A stretch of DNA of 64,000 nt from Desulfocapsa sp. (GTDB lineage Bacteria; Desulfobacterota; Desulfobulbia; Desulfobulbales; Desulfocapsaceae): the NCBI GenBank assembly GCA_016765495.1, contig JAESPV010000027.1, positions 186,001 to 250,000 on the forward strand. The letters are read 5' to 3'. Position 1 is the stretch's first letter. The number at the start of each line of letters is the position of its first letter. A program made the position numbers and the translations under genes. Of the stretch, positions 60,180 through 64,000 are shown one piece after another. The notes under the pieces are model-generated. The model searched no databases and had not been told where the DNA came from. It worked only from the letters and a program-made list of their open reading frames with translations.

Positions 60180-60204
60180 GTTTTTTTTCTATCGAATCTG
60201 ACTT

Positions 60205-61545
60205 TTATTTAATCTGGGTAATATTGTATTTCTTCATGCGGTAGCGCAGGGTATTGCGGCTGATACCAAGTTTTCTTGCTGATTCTGATTGATTCCAGCC
60301 GCACTGCTCCAGCGCTGCAACAATAAGTTGTTTCTCATGGGCTGTCAGGTCAAACAAATTCATGTTTGGTTTCTTCTTTACTCCAGTTTGAGATCGCACT
60401 TTCTCCGGCAACATTTCTTCTGTTATGGTAGTGTTTTTACAAGTCAACACCATTCGTTCCAGTACGTTACGAAGCTCGCGAACATTTCCTGGCCACGGGT
60501 ATCTATTAAGTAAATTCAGGGCCTCTGCGCTAATGTTCAAGGATTCTTTTCCCTGTTCACGGCAGAAGAGGTCTAGATGATATTCGACAAGCTCAATCAG
60601 ATCTTTTCCACGTTTTCTCAATGGTGGCAGAGGAAAGTGAAAAGTGTTGAGTCGATAGTAGAGATCACTGCGAAACTGTCCACATTGTACCATCTCATCG
60701 AGGTTATGATTTGTAGCGGTAATAATCTTGACATCCAATGTTTGTGGTTTAGTGGCTCCGACAGGTGTGACAGACTTTTCCTCCACTGCATGTAGAATCT
60801 TGGGTTGCAGTTCAAGGGGAAGATCGCCGATTTCATCAAGAAATAACGTGCCACCGTCGGCAAGGACAAAAGCACCTGTGCGGTTAGTAACCGCACCTGT
60901 GAATGCACCACGGAGGTGACCGAAGAGCTCACTTTCTAGCAGGTCTCGAGGGATGGCTGCACAATTCACCCGAATAAAAGGGCTGCTGGGGCGTTTTGAA
61001 TGAGCATGAATTGCCCTGGCAACCAGTTCTTTGCCAGTTCCAGATTCACCGGTTATTAATACGGATATTCTGGTCGTTGCAATCAGGGTAATATCTTCGT
61101 ACACCTTTCTCATAACAGGGGACGAACCTATCATCTGACCTGCCTGTACTGCGGAAATTTGTGACACTCCTTTTGGGTTGTTATTGTCTCGTATAGCCCT
61201 GGCCACAACTTCGATCAATTGTTCATTATCAACCGGTTTGGTCAGATAATCATACGCACCCTGCTTCATGGCAGTTACAGCACTCTGGACAGTGCCGTAC
61301 GCTGTCATTATAATCAGAGGTACTTGCTGGAATTGTTGATTCCGAAAATCAAGAACCTCAAGCCCATCGGCTCGTGGCATTTTTAAATCTGTCAACACCA
61401 CATCCGGCTGCATAAGCTGCCAGAGTACTATACCCTCTATGCCGTCGCCTGCCGTCTTGACCACATAGCCTTCCTCGGTCAGGACCAATGCAAAAAGGCG
61501 GCGCATTCGCTCTTCATCATCAATGATCAGTATGCGTCTTTCCAT
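60205..61545 (-). CDS. Sigma-54-dependent response regulator (NtrC family)
   Basis: A 446-residue activator. The receiver domain has the phosphate-accepting Asp53 in DVVLTDLKMP and acidic residues at IIDDEE. The central AAA+ domain has Walker A GESGTGKELVARAIH and the sigma-54 contact loop GAFTGA. The C-terminal Fis-type helix-turn-helix reads NQSESARKLGISRNTLRYRM. It activates sigma-54 promoters after phosphorylation by the kinase encoded 2 bases upstream. Targets are not known; no sigma-54 promoter was sought exhaustively. The nearby M15 and caspase genes are convergent with it, not in its operon. Confidence 0.94.
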   Translation of the reverse strand: MERRILIIDDEERMRRLFALVLTEEGYVVKTAGDGIEGIVLWQLMQPDVVLTDLKMPRADGLEVLDFRNQQFQQVPLIIMTAYGTVQSAVTAMKQGAYDYLTKPVDNEQLIEVVARAIRDNNNPKGVSQISAVQAGQMIGSSPVMRKVYEDITLIATTRISVLITGESGTGKELVARAIHAHSKRPSSPFIRVNCAAIPRDLLESELFGHLRGAFTGAVTNRTGAFVLADGGTLFLDEIGDLPLELQPKILHAVEEKSVTPVGATKPQTLDVKIITATNHNLDEMVQCGQFRSDLYYRLNTFHFPLPPLRKRGKDLIELVEYHLDLFCREQGKESLNISAEALNLLNRYPWPGNVRELRNVLERMVLTCKNTTITEEMLPEKVRSQTGVKKKPNMNLFDLTAHEKQLIVAALEQCGWNQSESARKLGISRNTLRYRMKKYNITQIK

Positions 61546-61547
61546 CT

Positions 61548-63236
61548 TTATTTTTCTTCCAGTCGTGTTGATACGGATACCTGGGGAACCCGTTTATTTG
61601 CTCCAATGTTTACCAGTGGTCTTAGTGGTAAGTGAATAATAATCGAAGCGCCGCCCTCTTTTTCATTGATTAAGCTAATGCTGCCGTTATGCGTACGAAC
61701 AATCTGACGGCAGACAGGTAGTCCCAGGCCAACGCCTTTTTTTTTGGTGGTGAAGAACTTTTTAAAAACCAGTTTAAGATCCTCATCTGCCAGGCCAGGC
61801 CCGGTGTCGGTCAAAAGGATTTCAATACGTTCATTTTCAAGTTCACGCACAGAAATGATGATCCGGCCACCATCGGACATGGCCTCTTCACTGTTGCTAA
61901 TACAGTTGAGTAGTACCTGTCTGAGCTGCTTGAAGTCGGCATACAAAACCGGTAGGTGTTCAGGGAAGGAAACGTCAATTTCCACTTTTCTATTATGGTC
62001 GTCAGAATGTTTCCACTTGGATACAAAATCGACTAGCTCTTTTTTGAGATCCACTTTACGGAAGCGGGGTGGTTTATGACGAGCCAGTCCAAGCAGATTG
62101 TTGATGACCAGATTCAGGCTGTCCACCTCATCAACAATATAATGTAATAATTCCTCCTGCATCTCCGGTTTGCGCTCCCCAGTCACTAAAAACTGTGCGG
62201 AACTGCGAATAATGCCAAGAGGATTTCTTAACTCATGGGCAAGGATAGCTGTCATCTCGCCAAGGGCTGCAAGTTTTTCAGCTTGCAGCAGTTTGTTGTT
62301 GAGTCGCTGAAGTTGATTTTTACTTTCGGAAAGGGTTTCGTAATGCAGTGCATTTTCAACCGCTATGGTAACATGGTTTGCCAGAATGCTGAAAATCTGA
62401 ATATCACGATTGCTATATCGACAACCGTCCTTCCTCGGCCCAAGTAGCAGCATACCGCCAAACTTGGAACCTCCCTGTAATCCGTAGACCAGAGAAAAAC
62501 CAGCTTTTTGTATTTCCAGTAATTCGCTGGAAAGATCCGGGGAATTGGGCACTGGTTTACAGAAAAAAAAATGCTTGCCTGCACGCAACAGATCAATAAG
62601 TTGACTTTCCGACCAGAGATGAGAGCCAAATCGCAGATTCTCAGGGTATAGGCGACTGCGCTTTTCTTCCATGATCATTAGACCAACGCGGGTTATTCGC
62701 AGCCGTTCAGGTAATTCGGATATGAGCACCTCAACCAGATCAGGCAAGTACAGTGAGGAGGCGATCCGGCCGCCAAGATCACAGAGCAATGTTCGACAAT
62801 CCGGAAGATTATAAAAAAATAGTCGATTAATCGTACGATGAATTAAATCGCAAAGTGAATAAACAATGAGCGCTGTTGCCAGCAGAAAATATAAAAAAAA
62901 CTCCGCCAATGCAGCCTGACTGCAAATGGAAAATCGATTGAGAGTAACAAGCATGATCGTATATAGCCCAAAGAGTATTCCAAACAAAACCATACACGTG
63001 AAACTGTGGATCAGTAAGTGATCCATATCCATTCTCGGGTGCATACCGATTGCGCCAAAGAGTGTGAGCGAGATAGCAACACTACCCCACAGAGCGGGTG
63101 ACAAGGAAAGAAGGATGTGATCAAGGATGAATAAAGGTAACAGATAAAAAAATAGAAAAGAGAGAATACCGAACCAGATACTCACAAGAAAACGTTTGGG
63201 GAGTTCTTTGATATAGGTTGATGAGAGTAGAGACAT
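61548..63236 (-). CDS. Membrane sensor histidine kinase with GAF domain
   Basis: A 562-residue kinase. The N-terminal 150 residues hold about five hydrophobic segments (key parts FGILSFLFFYLLPLFIL and FFLYFLLATALIVYSL). A GAF domain covers about 165-300. A short coiled coil precedes the HisKA domain with the phosphoacceptor His334 in LAHELRNPLG. The HATPase domain ends with DTGPGLADEDL and KKGVGLGLPVCRQIV. The signal is unknown. It precedes its response regulator by 2 bases and forms the pair's transcript. Upstream lies a 304-base gap with no gene seen. Confidence 0.93.
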   Translation of the reverse strand: MSLLSSTYIKELPKRFLVSIWFGILSFLFFYLLPLFILDHILLSLSPALWGSVAISLTLFGAIGMHPRMDMDHLLIHSFTCMVLFGILFGLYTIMLVTLNRFSICSQAALAEFFLYFLLATALIVYSLCDLIHRTINRLFFYNLPDCRTLLCDLGGRIASSLYLPDLVEVLISELPERLRITRVGLMIMEEKRSRLYPENLRFGSHLWSESQLIDLLRAGKHFFFCKPVPNSPDLSSELLEIQKAGFSLVYGLQGGSKFGGMLLLGPRKDGCRYSNRDIQIFSILANHVTIAVENALHYETLSESKNQLQRLNNKLLQAEKLAALGEMTAILAHELRNPLGIIRSSAQFLVTGERKPEMQEELLHYIVDEVDSLNLVINNLLGLARHKPPRFRKVDLKKELVDFVSKWKHSDDHNRKVEIDVSFPEHLPVLYADFKQLRQVLLNCISNSEEAMSDGGRIIISVRELENERIEILLTDTGPGLADEDLKLVFKKFFTTKKKGVGLGLPVCRQIVRTHNGSISLINEKEGGASIIIHLPLRPLVNIGANKRVPQVSVSTRLEEK

Positions 63237-63540
63237 ATCGGCAGATGTATAGAAAATGAGAGTTTTCTTTCAGGCCGGGGATCGGGGTGAACCGTTGGCC
63301 ATAGACTTACTGTTAACCGGCTATCGTATTTGCGGCGATTAACTTGTCCGTCAAAATCGTTCACAAAATGAGTTCAGTCATTGTGCCAGCCTTACTGCGA
63401 CACTAACTGCACAGTAAAGATAGTAATTAGAGTTACAAAACAGTAAGTTGGAAGTCAAGGTCTTTTAGGTTAGTGCTTGAAAGTATACTGCCGGTGTTTG
63501 AATAAAAAGAGAAAATTGTTGAACAAAAACTTGAGTATCC
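63237..63540. other. Intergenic region upstream of the kinase gene
   Basis: No gene or clear structure is seen in these 304 bases. It should contain the promoter of the kinase/regulator unit (minus strand) and the 3' region past the aminomutase-like gene. Confidence 0.4.
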
Positions 63541-64000
63541 CTAAATGGGGTCGCCGTTTTCAGGATACGAACAAAGTTTACCGGAGTAATTACGAAATGA
63601 AAGCTCCTTGTTGCTGCTCAGTATATAATCGGGAGTGAGTGGAATCTTTCCTTTTCCACCAGGTGCATCGAGTGCAAAGGTTGGTATTGCCATTCCAGAT
63701 ATGGTTCCAATGAGTTGCCGCATGATTTTGACTCCGTTCCGGGTGTGGGTGCGGAAGTGATTGGTTCCTCTGGTGAGATCTCCCTGAAAAAGATAATAAG
63801 GCTTAACCCGCATACGAAGCAGGCCTAGAAAGAGTTCTTGCAGGGTTAGCGGATCGTCATTGACTCCTTTTAGAAGAACAGTCTGACAGCCGAGGGGAAT
63901 ACCAGCGTTTGCCAGAAGCTCACAGGCCTGAATTGCTTCTGTTGTAAGTTCTCTGGGGTGGTTAAAGTGAGTGTTAATATAGAGCGGATGGTGTTTTTTT
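63541..64000 (-). CDS. Lysine 2,3-aminomutase-family radical SAM protein, C-terminal part
   Basis: The 3' end of a gene that begins beyond the window edge; at least 152 residues are seen. The part shown has YINTHFNHPRELTTEA, AGIPLGCQTVLLKGVND, LRMRVKPYYLFQGDLTRGTNHFRT (key part VKPYYLFQGD), and ALDAPGGKGKIPL, all C-terminal blocks of the KamA/EpmB family that bind PLP and the lysine substrate. The radical SAM cysteines lie outside. It could be lysine 2,3-aminomutase, the EF-P modifying form EpmB, or a paralog for beta-lysine osmolyte synthesis. No efp gene is visible. Confidence 0.88.
   Translation of the reverse strand, partial: KKHHPLYINTHFNHPRELTTEAIQACELLANAGIPLGCQTVLLKGVNDDPLTLQELFLGLLRMRVKPYYLFQGDLTRGTNHFRTHTRNGVKIMRQLIGTISGMAIPTFALDAPGGKGKIPLTPDYILSSNKELSFRNYSGKLCSYPENGDPI

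Noticed and set aside
56200-60180. Bacterial gasdermin partner for the caspase-like protease
   Set aside because: No protein of suitable size or fold is nearby; the neighbours are small membrane or exported proteins and an M15 peptidase.
1-64000. tRNA, rRNA, CRISPR arrays and transposases
   Set aside because: Reading intergenic regions on both strands showed no tRNA T-loop pattern, no regular short direct repeats and no transposase-like protein. A tRNAscan or CRISPR search could not be run.

Overview
The window reads as chromosomal DNA of a Gram-negative anaerobe. The best fit is a Desulfobacterota member of the Desulfobulbales type; this is inferred from gene content and was not tested by any search. 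Supporting content: lipid A genes (lpxC, lpxK, lpxB), a TAXI-type TRAP transporter, a [NiFe]-hydrogenase-like protein, CCG/4Fe-4S domain proteins, B12-dependent methionine synthase, a cobalamin riboswitch upstream of a ThiC-family gene, and a diheme peroxidase-like cytochrome. Base composition is moderately AT-rich and gene density is ordinary. I see no rRNA, tRNA, CRISPR array, transposase or prophage block.

Layout. 1-7.7 kb: 5' part of glycogen phosphorylase (minus, cut by the window edge), 6-phosphogluconolactonase, a CBS-domain membrane protein, leucyl aminopeptidase, a diheme cytochrome c, a relic of a PerR/rubrerythrin locus and a small acidic protein. 7.8-13.5 kb: methionine synthase split over two overlapping genes, a BFD-like [2Fe-2S] protein and uvrC. 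13.6-15.3 kb: cobalamin riboswitch with terminator, then a ThiC paralog that is best read as 5-hydroxybenzimidazole synthase (BzaF). 15.5-21.2 kb: a frameshifted small membrane protein, an iron-sulfur/TVP38 fusion and a large HD-GYP sensor. 21.6-31.3 kb: lpxC and lpxK on minus; livJHMGF, a Gfo/Idh oxidoreductase and lpxB on plus. 31.3-38.2 kb: pseudouridine synthase, molybdopterin-binding protein, queE, queD (minus); a DUF1015 protein, a tRNA-methyltransferase-like protein and yifB (plus). 38.5-46 kb: a secreted protein, then on minus a TAXI receptor, a fused TRAP permease, a universal stress protein and a single-polypeptide [NiFe]-hydrogenase. 46-56 kb: thiD, a type IIA topoisomerase pair and a 1726-residue exonuclease-RecQ-UvrD fusion. 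56-60.2 kb: small unknown proteins, a caspase-like protease, a 41-codon microgene and an M15 peptidoglycan peptidase. 60.2-64 kb: a sigma-54 two-component system and the 3' part of a lysine 2,3-aminomutase-family gene.

How the parts relate. B12 links the riboswitch/ThiC paralog (lower-ligand synthesis) to cobalamin-dependent MetH. Lipid A genes flank the liv operon, and lpxB with its oxidoreductase follows livF closely enough to share its transcript. The receptor, TRAP permease, USP and hydrogenase genes all run the same way, and the last two share a GTGA stop/start overlap.

Least ordinary items: the fused hydrogenase that ends exactly at its last Ni-ligand motif; the caspase/microgene/endopeptidase locus; the riboswitch-ThiC paralog; the CCG-TVP38 and exonuclease-RecQ-UvrD fusions; and a dispersed palindromic element (three copies near 3.4, 24.1 and 44.6 kb), two of which have extended the open frames of neighbouring genes.
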